Part shown: piece by piece, positions 7,374 through 14,378 of the stretch
Layout of the letters: the number at the start of each line of letters is the position of its first letter
Numbering within the stretch: the first letter of the stretch is position 1
Assembly (NCBI GenBank): GCA_011620465.1
Contig: WOZC01000105.1
Coordinates: 1-25,798 of the forward strand
Length of the DNA stretch: 25,798 nucleotides
DNA from: Anaerolineaceae bacterium
Lineage (GTDB): Bacteria > Chloroflexota > Anaerolineae > Anaerolineales > Anaerolineaceae
Reading direction: 5' to 3'
The notes under the pieces: generated by a model
Databases searched by the model: none
What the model was told of the DNA's origin: nothing
The model's input: only the letters and a program-made list of their open reading frames with translations
Position numbers and translations under genes: made by a program

Positions 7374-7402
7374 GTTGTCATCCTGAACGCCTCGAAGGAT
7401 CT
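7374..7402. repeat. Dispersed-repeat-like sequence (TCATCCTGA...GAAGGATCT type)
   Basis: The stretch contains TGTCATCCTGAACGC and then CTCGAAGGATCT. I recognise this pattern as a degenerate copy of a short element (consensus near TCATCCTGAGCG...CGAAGGATCT) seen between genes in many environmental bacterial genomes. It lies in the 138-base gap between convergent rsmD (+) and the Nudix gene (-). No terminator hairpin is obvious in this gap. Recognition is from memory, not from a search. Confidence 0.5.
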
Positions 7403-7468
7403 ATTCCTAAGTTCAGATCTGGAACAATCGAATTTTTTGATGGAATCGCGTCAGTCCAAAACCACGTC

Positions 7469-7975
7469 TCAGCGGGAGAACCGCATGACAAGTTGATCGT
7501 ATTTATCGTATGAATAATGCCCCCAAAACGGGTTTTCACTGGCACGGTGGCGCATAACCAGGGGCAGCAGGGTATAGAGGTCTTCCACCAGGTTTTGCTT
7601 CAGCGCTTGGTTTTGCGTGAACCAAGCCAGTTCCCCTTCATCCGAACTGCGCAGCTCACCGCTCAACTGTTTCGCCTTGAATACGAAGAAAATGATTCCG
7701 GGTTTGGTGCCAGTGTCGACAACAATCTGGGCGCAATGGATCAATTTTCCTGAAGAAAGCCCGGTTTCTTCCAATAATTCGCGCTTCGCCGCCTCAAGAA
7801 CACCTTCTCCGGCTTCCAGGTGACCCCCCGGTCCGTTCCAGAGATCAGCCCAAATCTTCTTATTAATCGCGCCTTTTAAGAGCAGCACATGCCCTTTTTC
7901 GTCAACCGGAAACACCAAAACACGCGGGATCAGCGCGTATCTTTCCTGAGAGACTCCTTGCGCTTGTACACCCAT
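7469..7975 (-). CDS. Nudix hydrolase
   Basis: Nudix enzymes hydrolyse nucleoside diphosphates linked to another group, such as oxidised dNTPs, sugar nucleotides or cofactors. The complete box is present: G-H-L-E-A-G-E, seven residues, REL-LEE-TGL, with the metal-binding Glu residues. N-terminal RVLVFPVDEKGHVLLLKG and WNGPGGHLE fit a MutT-like fold. After the box, FFVFKAKQ and WFTQNQALKQN complete it. The product is 168 residues from the ATG chosen; a TTG two codons earlier is less likely. No clear ribosome site precedes it. It lies downstream of the phosphofructokinase gene, past a strong hairpin, so it may be read only in part from that operon. The true substrate cannot be told from sequence. 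Confidence 0.88.
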   Translation of the reverse strand: MGVQAQGVSQERYALIPRVLVFPVDEKGHVLLLKGAINKKIWADLWNGPGGHLEAGEGVLEAAKRELLEETGLSSGKLIHCAQIVVDTGTKPGIIFFVFKAKQLSGELRSSDEGELAWFTQNQALKQNLVEDLYTLLPLVMRHRASENPFWGHYSYDKYDQLVMRFSR

Positions 7976-7983
7976 GATCAAGT

Positions 7984-8014
7984 AGGAAAGCCCAGGCGAT
8001 CCTTTCGCCTGAGC
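7984..8014 (-). terminator. Hairpin terminator or attenuator between pfk and the Nudix gene
   Basis: On the minus strand, GCTCAGGCGA and TCGCCTGGGC form a ten-base stem (one G-U) with a five-base loop, followed by TTTCCT. The shape resembles rrnB T1-type terminators. It stands just after the phosphofructokinase stop and just before the Nudix start, so it would reduce read-through. The T-run is short. Confidence 0.6.
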
Positions 8015-8023
8015 AATTCGTTC

Positions 8024-9199
8024 TTAGTGCAGGAACATTGGAAGACCAAGTACGGAATTGACCTTCGTTTGATAATTCTTAACATCATAGTAGCGTTCAA
8101 CATCGACATGCCGTTTGCCGCTGATTACAGTTTCAATCGGAACAGTGGAATAGGTCCCATTCGTGATACCAACAAGTTTACCAAATTCACCTTTACAAGT
8201 GAGTTGGAAGGCAAGCAGACCGAAATTCATGGAGACCATCCTGTCAAGAATGTCCGCCGGACCGCTGCGAACAAGATAGCCAAGGCGTTGATACATGGTG
8301 TTATTGCCAGAAATCTCTTTGATCTTCTCGGATAACATTTCGCCAACACCTCCCAACTTTCGATGACCGTAAGCGTCCGGTGTGCCAGTTTGCATCACAT
8401 GCCCACCGATCGGCATCGCGCCTTCTGAAATGACCACCAGCGAGTAGTGTGAGGGGTTGGCTTTTTTGTCATTATCCAACATGTAAACCAGTTTCTCAAG
8501 ATCAAAAGGCACTTCGCAGATGATCGTGCGATCAACATGCGCCAGGTAACCTGTGATCAGTGCAGTCTCACCAGAATTGCGACCAAAAAGCTCGACAACG
8601 CCAATTCGCTCGTGAGAACCGACACTGGAGCGGAAATTGGTGATGTGATTGACGCCGCTGGTGATGGCAGTCGAGAAACCAATACAATAATCTGTTCCAA
8701 GCACGTCATTATCCATTGTCTTTGGGATCGCGATAATCTTAATGCCCTCTTTTTGTAACTTGGCTGAAAAACTGAGCGTGTCATCGCCACCAATGGTGAT
8801 CAATGAGTCGAGTTTGAGATGGTCAATAACTTTAAGAATGTAGTCGGTATAATCCTTGGTGCCTGTCTTTGGGTCGATCACTGTGCCGTAACTAGTCTGG
8901 CGTAAGAACTCCGGAGTTTCCTCAGGACGCACCTTAGCAGGATTCGTTCGGGAGGTATGCAAAAAGGTGCCACCAGAACGATCAACCCTGCGTACAACTA
9001 TCGGGTTTAAATCCTGAATATAAAGCGCATGAGTGGCAGGGTCGTCCATATCGTATCCCAGTAAACCCAGCCAACCCCGGCGAATACCTACGATTTCAAA
9101 ATCAAAGTCCTGACTGTTCATCACGATTGACTTGATTGCAATGCTCAAACCAGGAACATCCCCACCTCCAGTCAAAACACCAATTCGTTTTTTTGCCAT
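8024..9199 (-). CDS. pfp: Phosphofructokinase with pyrophosphate-type active site
   Basis: The enzyme phosphorylates fructose 6-phosphate to fructose 1,6-bisphosphate in glycolysis. N-terminal GVLTGGGDVPGL is the phosphate-donor loop. GGDDT (137-141) and PKTMDND (159-165) form the active site, with D163 the catalytic base. In ATP-dependent enzymes the positions matching D140 and K160 are both Gly (E. coli 104 and 124). Asp and Lys there mark PPi-dependent enzymes, whose reaction is reversible. The block FGRNSG and the C-terminal MYQRLGYLVRSGP are also family-typical. Length is 391 residues. The ATG chosen has GAGGTG four bases upstream; a TTG four codons earlier would overlap this site. It lies 18 bases after the GT87-like gene and shares its promoter. 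Confidence 0.93.
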   Translation of the reverse strand: MAKKRIGVLTGGGDVPGLSIAIKSIVMNSQDFDFEIVGIRRGWLGLLGYDMDDPATHALYIQDLNPIVVRRVDRSGGTFLHTSRTNPAKVRPEETPEFLRQTSYGTVIDPKTGTKDYTDYILKVIDHLKLDSLITIGGDDTLSFSAKLQKEGIKIIAIPKTMDNDVLGTDYCIGFSTAITSGVNHITNFRSSVGSHERIGVVELFGRNSGETALITGYLAHVDRTIICEVPFDLEKLVYMLDNDKKANPSHYSLVVISEGAMPIGGHVMQTGTPDAYGHRKLGGVGEMLSEKIKEISGNNTMYQRLGYLVRSGPADILDRMVSMNFGLLAFQLTCKGEFGKLVGITNGTYSTVPIETVISGKRHVDVERYYDVKNYQTKVNSVLGLPMFLH

Positions 9200-9217
9200 A
9201 ATACACCTCAATAATTG

Positions 9218-10447
9218 TTATTTTTTTGACTCGACCAGAGCTTTAGGGCTCGCAACAGCCCACCATCGAAAATACTGTAAACCAAGAACAATGAGAATTG
9301 GTACCAGCAATATGATTAACGCGTGCTCTTTAGGAAACCCGGCAAGTGGATCAGGCACTAATGTCCAGGACGATATCCCAATGGCAAAGAAACTGACCCA
9401 AAGCAGGATTTTACCAGAAATAGGCCATTTTTCGGCAAAATACTTGAAAACTGAGTAATAAGCCGGTAAAAGTAACAAGAATAGCGCGCCATCAGAATAG
9501 GGGTTGAAAAAGTAACTCACAGTCAAGGTCAGCATCAGTTTCCATTGCACTCCACGGTCATTTCTGCCGCCTATGCCATACCATTCCACCAGGAGCAATA
9601 CAAAAGAAAACAGATGTAACGCGATGGCGACTTGTGCGTATGCGCCAGGAAAAGCCCGCGCGATGCCCATCCAGGGAGTGTCCAGCCAATCTAATCCGGG
9701 CTCAAGCAGAATTAAGCTGGCAAACCATTCCTGGATCCAATTTGGGAAGAGAATCAACGTGGTAACCAGGAGAAATGCGAACCCGATTAGTAGAATTCTT
9801 CCCAATGAATTGTCACGTTTTGAACCCAAATAGATCAACAAGAATACAGCCACAAAGATCGCTACAGGGTTGATCCAAATCGCGAAAAGCAACAGCAAAC
9901 CAGCCTGGCTGCCTTGCCCGGACAAGGCAAGTTGAATTGCCAGCAGCGTGAGCAGGACAAAGAATGGCAGCATGCTGGCGCTCAAACTGGCTCGAACCAT
10001 GGGGTATACCAAAACACCCAGCAGACAGCTAATGAAAATTTCTTTGCTGTTAAGCTTTATCCCCGAAAGCTTTATTCCCACCAGAAAAGAGGCGGCAATG
10101 CTCAGTTGGGTGAGCATCATCCAGATTGCTTTCGCAATTGGATATCGGACAAAACTGATCGGGATAAATAGATAGACAAACCAGGCAGGGTCAAGGAAGT
10201 ATCCTTTTTCGCGCTCGTTTGGAAAACTATTGTTGTCTTCAAGCAGTTGGAGAGCGGCTTGTTGGGTTTGATCACTGTAGGGTGACCAGCCTTCTTTCAT
10301 CCAGGAGCGGGCTGCATTCCAGCGGATAGCAAACTGGTCCTCAAGCACAACCTTCTGATCCAATTCAAGGTTGAGCATGGTCAAACCTCCCATCACAAAG
10401 ATGACAAGGATAGGTACCCAGATGTTTGCAGTCTTCTTGAAGAACAA
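9218..10447 (-). CDS. Polytopic membrane protein, GT87-like (GT-C fold)
   Basis: The 409-residue protein has about ten membrane helices, the first at about 8-27. After it a loop carries WNAARSWMKEG and SPYSD, which resembles the first-loop motif of GT87/DUF2029 glycosyltransferases (D-F-x-x-x-W-x-A-A ... G-x-x-P-Y). Those enzymes move mannose or other sugars from lipid-linked donors at the outer membrane face. The canonical Asp just before the motif is less clear here (EDQFAIRW has one). Later GLDWLDTPW and FNPYSDG also fit the family. The start is TTG, preceded by AAAGGAAA; no in-frame ATG lies before the first helix. It is the first gene of the operon with phosphofructokinase and Nudix. Assignment to the fold is likely; sugar and acceptor are unknown. 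Confidence 0.75.
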   Translation of the reverse strand: MFFKKTANIWVPILVIFVMGGLTMLNLELDQKVVLEDQFAIRWNAARSWMKEGWSPYSDQTQQAALQLLEDNNSFPNEREKGYFLDPAWFVYLFIPISFVRYPIAKAIWMMLTQLSIAASFLVGIKLSGIKLNSKEIFISCLLGVLVYPMVRASLSASMLPFFVLLTLLAIQLALSGQGSQAGLLLLFAIWINPVAIFVAVFLLIYLGSKRDNSLGRILLIGFAFLLVTTLILFPNWIQEWFASLILLEPGLDWLDTPWMGIARAFPGAYAQVAIALHLFSFVLLLVEWYGIGGRNDRGVQWKLMLTLTVSYFFNPYSDGALFLLLLPAYYSVFKYFAEKWPISGKILLWVSFFAIGISSWTLVPDPLAGFPKEHALIILLVPILIVLGLQYFRWWAVASPKALVESKK

Positions 10448-10482
10448 ATTCAGTCCATTTCCTTTTACAATTTTCTTGGCTA

Positions 10483-10511
10483 ATTATAGACAAAAACGCA
10501 AGGGTTGAAAA
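10483..10511 (-). promoter_or_regulatory. Promoter of the GT87-pfk operon
   Basis: On the minus strand TTTTCA (10506-10511), a 17-base spacer and a perfect TATAAT (10483-10488) precede the TTG start. The transcript would begin near 10476 with a leader of about 29 bases that contains AAAGGAAA. Confidence 0.65.
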
Positions 10512-10642
10512 CCAAGCGTTCTCACTTGTGCGTCTGGCTATGTATTCCCAATCAATTTTTTAGCAACACTTACCATAATGACTACGCGTAAGAATCGAAT
10601 ATCACTGATATTTCCCCAGCACTTGAATTTGTCGACAAAATA

Positions 10643-10673
10643 TTGTACTCTATTGAAATGTAATTTATATACT
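10643..10673 (+). promoter_or_regulatory. Possible promoter of the sigma factor operon
   Basis: TTGTAC (10643-10648), a 17-base spacer and TATATA (10666-10671), overlapped by TATACT (10668-10673), lie upstream of the sigma gene. The -35 match is poor. The remaining bases of the 246-base divergent gap (10448-10693) are AT-rich and show no gene or other clear element. Confidence 0.35.
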
Positions 10674-10693
10674 TCAAAGAGGCTTAACACTAC

Positions 10694-11899
10694 ATGGCGA
10701 GAATAAGTAACGATACGGTTCCAAACGAAGACAGCCAATCATCAGCAATCAACAGACTTCTAGAATTAGGGAAGAAGAAATCTTATGTAACAGATGATGA
10801 TATCTTGCGCTTTTTTCCCGAAGCAGAAGAGTATCCGGAACAATTGGAGGATGCTTACACAGCGCTCGAAAATGCTGGCATCACCGTTTCTGATGAGGCA
10901 CCTTCCCCAGAGGAACCAGACGATGAAGATCTTTCTGACACATTGATTGAAGAAGAAAACCTGCCAACCGACGACCTGGCAAATATTGATACCGATGATA
11001 CGATCGGTCTCTACCTGAAGGAAGTCAGCCGAGTACCACTCCTCAACAACATTGAAGAGGAAGTTGTCCTGGCAAAGCGGATCGAGGCTGGGCGGGCGGC
11101 ACGCGCAGAACTTGCTAAAAGCAATATCAGCGCTGCCCGCCGACAGGAACTGCAAGATCTGATCAATGACGGCGCTGCCGCATGCGACCATCTGATCACA
11201 GCCAACTCACGTCTGGTGATCAGCGTTGCAAAGAAATACATGGGGCGCGGAGTGCCATTTCTGGACCTGATCCAGGAGGGTAACATCGGTCTCATCCGCG
11301 CGACCAAGAAGTTTGAATACCAACGCGGTCACAAGTTCAGCACTTACGCAACCTGGTGGATCCGCCAGGCTGTTACCCGTGCCATTGCCGACCAGGGTCG
11401 CACGATTCGTGTGCCTGTTCATATGGGCGATCAAATCAATAAGCTCTTACGTGTTCAGCATCAACTAACCCAAAAATTGGGTCGGGATCCTTCTGTCGAA
11501 GAGTTGGCGGAAGCCCTGGAAGTTCCACCGAAAAAAGTGGAGAACATGATCCAGGTTGCCCGCCGCCCACTCTCCCTCGAGACGCCAACAGATGATGAAG
11601 AAGATTCCGTATTAGGCGACTTCATTGAGGATGACGAGGCACCGCCACCTGATGACACTGCCACCTATAACCTGCTCAAGCAGCATCTTGTCGAGGTGCT
11701 GGATGGTCTGCCTCCCCGTGAAGTCCGGATTCTTCAGTTGCGTTACGGGCTGTTGGATGGTCAGGCATACACCCTGGAAGAAGTCGGGCGTAAGATGGGT
11801 GTCACCCGGGAACGCGTTCGTCAGATCGAAGCTCAGGCACTCACACGCTTACGCCATCCCTCCGTGCGGCGGAAGCTGCGTGATTATCTGGGAGACTGA
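10694..11899 (+). CDS. rpoD: Primary RNA polymerase sigma factor (sigma-70/SigA)
   Basis: This is the housekeeping sigma factor that directs RNA polymerase to -35/-10 promoters. Residues 17-65 look like a short region 1.1, and an acidic linker follows. Region 1.2 is [16 protein letters not shown] (102-117). Region 2 runs from [15 protein letters not shown] through [12 protein letters not shown] and [14 protein letters not shown] (219-231), the -10 melting and recognition helix. Region 3 begins at RVPVHM. Region 4 has [13 protein letters not shown] and [20 protein letters not shown] (360-379), the -35 helix. Length is 401, compact like Firmicutes SigA. An AGAGG ribosome site lies 11 bases before the ATG. 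Promoters in this window (TTGACA/TATAAT) match what this protein should recognise. It heads a four-gene operon. Confidence 0.96.
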   Translation: MARISNDTVPNEDSQSSAINRLLELGKKKSYVTDDDILRFFPEAEEYPEQLEDAYTALENAGITVSDEAPSPEEPDDEDLSDTLIEEENLPTDDLANIDTDDTIGLYLKEVSRVPLLNNIEEEVVLAKRIEAGRAARAELAKSNISAARRQELQDLINDGAAACDHLITANSRLVISVAKKYMGRGVPFLDLIQEGNIGLIRATKKFEYQRGHKFSTYATWWIRQAVTRAIADQGRTIRVPVHMGDQINKLLRVQHQLTQKLGRDPSVEELAEALEVPPKKVENMIQVARRPLSLETPTDDEEDSVLGDFIEDDEAPPPDDTATYNLLKQHLVEVLDGLPPREVRILQLRYGLLDGQAYTLEEVGRKMGVTRERVRQIEAQALTRLRHPSVRRKLRDYLGD

Positions 11900-11901
11900 C
11901 A

Positions 11902-12453
11902 ATGAGCAATGACTCCAATAATAGCGATCAAACCCAGCCAATCAAGGTGAATGCGGCAGTAAACCCATTAGAAGATACCTCACGGATCGTTATTGTTCAG
12001 CAAAAACCGGTGTCTGCTGAGGAAATTCCTGGTTGGTTGCTCGAGTTCGCCTCGCAACCCACCCAGGAAGCAGCGGTTGAAAGTCAGCACGGGCTTGAAG
12101 CGATCGAAGAACCTGCCTCAGAACCTTTCGAAGCGGTTGCTCACATCGTGCTCGAGACCGCAGAATGGCAAGTTGTTCAAGCAGAACTTGAACATCATAC
12201 CTCAGAATCGGAGGCAGAGGTGCCTGCGGTTGCGCTTGAACAAGGTCTTCAGGAACTCTTGGATCTGGGGGAATATGACAATGCTGCTGATCAGATCCGC
12301 AAGTCAGCCACGACCAAAGAGCTTGCCGAAGAATACCAGCGAACACTGCGATCCCACCTGGTTTTGCAGGGGGATCGCTTACCGCTTTGGAACATATATG
12401 ATGAGTTGTCAGAAATGATCGCTCAACAAGGCAATCGAATGGATGGAGGATGA
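11902..12453 (+). CDS. Acidic protein of unknown function between sigma factor and ndk
   Basis: I do not recognise this 183-residue protein. The start is two bases after the sigma factor stop, with GGGAG ahead of it, and the stop is directly followed by the ndk ATG, so it is a true coupled gene. Residues 1-110 are low-complexity, rich in Glu, Ala, Pro and Ser, probably disordered, with one short hydrophobic patch EEIPGWLLEFA. Residues 115-170 look helical: GLQELLDLGEYDNAADQI reads like one TPR-type helix pair, followed by another amphipathic helix. No signal peptide or membrane segment is seen. It is cytoplasmic and strongly acidic. A role as a partner of the transcription or nucleotide machinery would be only a guess from neighbours. 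Confidence 0.8.
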   Translation: MSNDSNNSDQTQPIKVNAAVNPLEDTSRIVIVQQKPVSAEEIPGWLLEFASQPTQEAAVESQHGLEAIEEPASEPFEAVAHIVLETAEWQVVQAELEHHTSESEAEVPAVALEQGLQELLDLGEYDNAADQIRKSATTKELAEEYQRTLRSHLVLQGDRLPLWNIYDELSEMIAQQGNRMDGG

Positions 12454-12903
12454 ATGGAAAGATCGTTAGTCCTGGTTAAACCCGATGGTGTTCAACGAGG
12501 TCTGATCGGAGAAATTATCACTCGTTTTGAGCACCGTGGTCTGCGCCTGGTCGCCTGCAAGTTTATGCAGGTGAGTCCTGAGCTGGCAAGAAAGCACTAC
12601 GCGGTGCATGAGGGTAAATCTTTCTATGAAGGCTTGATCCAATTCATCACTTCTGCACCTGTAATGGCAATGGTTTGGGCCGGTCCTGATGCGATCAGCG
12701 CAGTGCGGCAGACAGTTGGCAAAACACGTGGGACAGAAGCAGCCCCTGGCACCATCCGCCATGATTTTGCCTTGCAGGCTCGCTACAACCTTATCCATGC
12801 CTCTGATTCAGTTGAAAATGCTGAAACTGAAATTGCGCTTTGGTTTAAGCAGGAAGAATTGGTGGAGTGGAAACGCTGCACAGAAGACTGGATGTACGAA
12901 TGA
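12454..12903 (+). CDS. ndk: Nucleoside diphosphate kinase
   Basis: Ndk moves the gamma-phosphate from ATP to other (d)NDPs through a phospho-histidine, balancing nucleotide pools. N-terminal SLVLVKPDGVQRGLIGEI is the hallmark. The family blocks ARKHYAVHEGKSFYEGLI and EAAPGTIRHDFA follow. The active-site block is NLIHASDS, with the catalytic His and an Ala where Gly is usual (IHGSDS). Length 149 is normal. A GGAGG ribosome site lies six bases upstream, inside the previous gene. The ATG touches the stop of the acidic protein, and its own stop overlaps the next ATG by four bases. Confidence 0.96.
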   Translation: MERSLVLVKPDGVQRGLIGEIITRFEHRGLRLVACKFMQVSPELARKHYAVHEGKSFYEGLIQFITSAPVMAMVWAGPDAISAVRQTVGKTRGTEAAPGTIRHDFALQARYNLIHASDSVENAETEIALWFKQEELVEWKRCTEDWMYE

Positions 12904-13637
12904 CAAAAGAGAACAAACCTGAGTTTGTTACCGTTTACAAAGGCCAGGGGAAACTTGATGCTGAATCGATCAAAGGCTTTTTGGAAGCCCACGGTATCCC
13001 TGCGTTTCTGGACATCAACCCACTCGGGCAAATTTACGGGTTTACCGTTGGGGATTTAGGTCGGGTCGGCGTCATGGTTTCTTCCGAAAATGAAGCCTCG
13101 GCACGTGACTTGTTGGCAGCCATGGAGGGTGGAGAGTTTGAGGATGAAGTTTTGATGGGAATCCCCATTTCTCTGGTAAAAGATGTTAATGAGCAAGAGG
13201 TAAAGTTAGAAGAAGGCGACCAACGCAAAAGGGTCTTGTTCCTCTGCACTGGTAATTCTTGCCGCAGCCAGATGGCTGAAGCGGTTGTCAACCATGATCT
13301 CCCCAATGAATGGGTTGCCTTCAGCGCGGGCAGCGAACCAAGCGGTTTCGTCCACCCACTGGCGGCAAAGGTAATTCATGATTTTGGTATCACTCATGAA
13401 GGCTATTCCAAGCCGGTAGATGAATTTTTAGGTCAGGATTTTGACGTGGTAATAACCCTTTGTGACAGCGCCAGAGAGGCATGCCCATTGTGGCTGAAAA
13501 AAGGAACGATCATCCACCTTGGATTTTCAGATCCAGCCCTTTTTGAAGGCACTGAGGAGCAAAAATTACAGGTCTTTAAAGACACTTTTGAAGCAATTCG
13601 TGCGACAATCATTTCTTACCTGGAGGATCTTGGTTAA
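12900..13637 (+). CDS. DUF2007-arsenate reductase (LMW-PTP fold) fusion
   Basis: The protein has two parts. Residues 8-75 match DUF2007 (putative signal-transducing domain: VYKGQGKLDAESIKGFLEAHGI, then VMVSSENEASARDLL). After a charged linker (76-108), residues 109-245 are a thioredoxin-coupled arsenate reductase of the low-molecular-weight phosphatase fold. The P-loop CTGNSCRS holds C116 and R122, and the resolving pair C188/C195 appears in LCDSAREAC, spaced as in plasmid pI258 ArsC (Cys82/Cys89). SDPA holds the general acid D211. All three redox cysteines are present, so As(V) reduction is plausible. No ArsR, ArsB or Acr3 lies nearby. The start is the ATG overlapping the ndk stop (ATGA); an earlier in-frame ATG lies inside ndk. 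It ends the sigma factor operon. Confidence 0.88.
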   Translation: MTKENKPEFVTVYKGQGKLDAESIKGFLEAHGIPAFLDINPLGQIYGFTVGDLGRVGVMVSSENEASARDLLAAMEGGEFEDEVLMGIPISLVKDVNEQEVKLEEGDQRKRVLFLCTGNSCRSQMAEAVVNHDLPNEWVAFSAGSEPSGFVHPLAAKVIHDFGITHEGYSKPVDEFLGQDFDVVITLCDSAREACPLWLKKGTIIHLGFSDPALFEGTEEQKLQVFKDTFEAIRATIISYLEDLG

Positions 13638-13660
13638 AGTCATTCTTGATCTTTAATCGC

Positions 13661-13688
13661 TGCGATAACCTCGCATTTCGGATTTTTG
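13661..13688 (+). terminator. Weak hairpin after the sigma factor operon
   Basis: TGCGA (13661-13665) and TCGCA (13671-13675) form a short stem with loop TAACC, followed by T-rich bases ending at 13688. It is the only hairpin in the gap before the cupin gene and is weak. Confidence 0.3.
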
Positions 13689-13750
13689 TAGCAGAGTTAT
13701 ATAAAAATCAAATAATTACGTTTGATAATCAATTGGATAACAAATAGAAA
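13677..13750 (+). promoter_or_regulatory. Candidate promoters of the cupin gene
   Basis: Two options are visible. TTCGGA (13677-13682), 17 bases and TATAAA (13700-13705) would give a leader of about 50 bases. TTGATA (13722-13727), 17 bases and TAGAAA (13745-13750) would start almost at the ATG. The first leaves the AGAAAG ribosome-like site in the leader and seems more likely. Confidence 0.35.
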
Positions 13751-13760
13751 GAAGCAAAAA

Positions 13761-14156
13761 ATGAAACCATTTAGCACGAATATTGAAAAGGATACTGTTG
13801 AAAATACCGATTTCAGGCGTGTTTTGTATACCGGTCATTTGCAGTTGGTTTTGATGTCCCTGAAACCTGGTGAAGATATTGGTAAAGAAGTTCATGATCA
13901 CGTGGACCAATTCTTCAGATTTGAAGCCGGTGAAGGCAAAGTTGTCACCGATGATGGCGAGATCATCGTTGGAAATGGCGACGTTGTGGTCATCTCTGCT
14001 GGTACAGTCCACGATATCATCAACACCTCTGCCACTGAACGATTGTCCATGTACACCATTTATTCACCTCCTAATCATCCCCACGGCACTATCGCTCATA
14101 CAAAGGAAGAAGCAGTAGAACTCGAAAAGAATTATCCACCCGAGTTTCATCACTAA
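13761..14156 (+). CDS. Single-domain cupin protein
   Basis: The 132-residue protein is a small cupin barrel of the cupin_2 type, perhaps a sugar-isomerase-like or dioxygenase-like metal protein. Motif 1 is G-K-E-V-H45-D-H47-V-D-Q50-F-F; Q50 takes the place of the usual metal-binding Glu. Motif 2 is GDVVVISAGTVHDIIN, with H84 as the last ligand. The C terminus (PPNHPHGTIAHTKEEA) is His-rich and seen in close relatives annotated as mannose-6-phosphate isomerase-like. The start chosen matches the conserved N terminus (MKPFSTNIEKD); an ATG 13 codons earlier adds an unlikely Asn/Lys-rich tail. It stands alone with its own terminator. Substrate unknown. Confidence 0.88.
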   Translation: MKPFSTNIEKDTVENTDFRRVLYTGHLQLVLMSLKPGEDIGKEVHDHVDQFFRFEAGEGKVVTDDGEIIVGNGDVVVISAGTVHDIINTSATERLSMYTIYSPPNHPHGTIAHTKEEAVELEKNYPPEFHH

Positions 14157-14175
14157 TATTTCAGACCACTTACCA

Positions 14176-14199
14176 AAGCCCGGCTTAGCGCCGGGTTTT
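14176..14199 (+). terminator. Intrinsic terminator of the cupin gene
   Basis: CCCGGC (14179-14184) and GCCGGG (14190-14195) form a GC stem with loop TTAGC, followed by TTTTG, 20 bases after the cupin stop. The remaining bases to 14343 show no further gene or element. Confidence 0.85.
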
Positions 14200-14343
14200 G
14201 CATCTCGTTTTATGCTGCGCACCAGCCTGTTAGGAACGTATACCAACGTCTCCCAATGTATGGCTCATACAGTGTATTGAAAAATCCTGGCGGGTCTCCT
14301 CAAAAACAATCTGGTTTTACCCTCTTTTACCCTCCATTCTGAT

Positions 14344-14372
14344 TTGACAACCGGGATTCTTTCCGTTATAAG
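14344..14372 (+). promoter_or_regulatory. Strong promoter of the lytic transglycosylase gene, set for a leaderless mRNA
   Basis: TTGACA (14344-14349), a 17-base spacer and TATAAG (14367-14372) form a near-perfect sigma-70 promoter. The ATG begins at 14379, six bases after the -10, which is where transcription should start. No ribosome-binding site lies before the ATG. Confidence 0.8.
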
Positions 14373-14378
14373 TCAACC

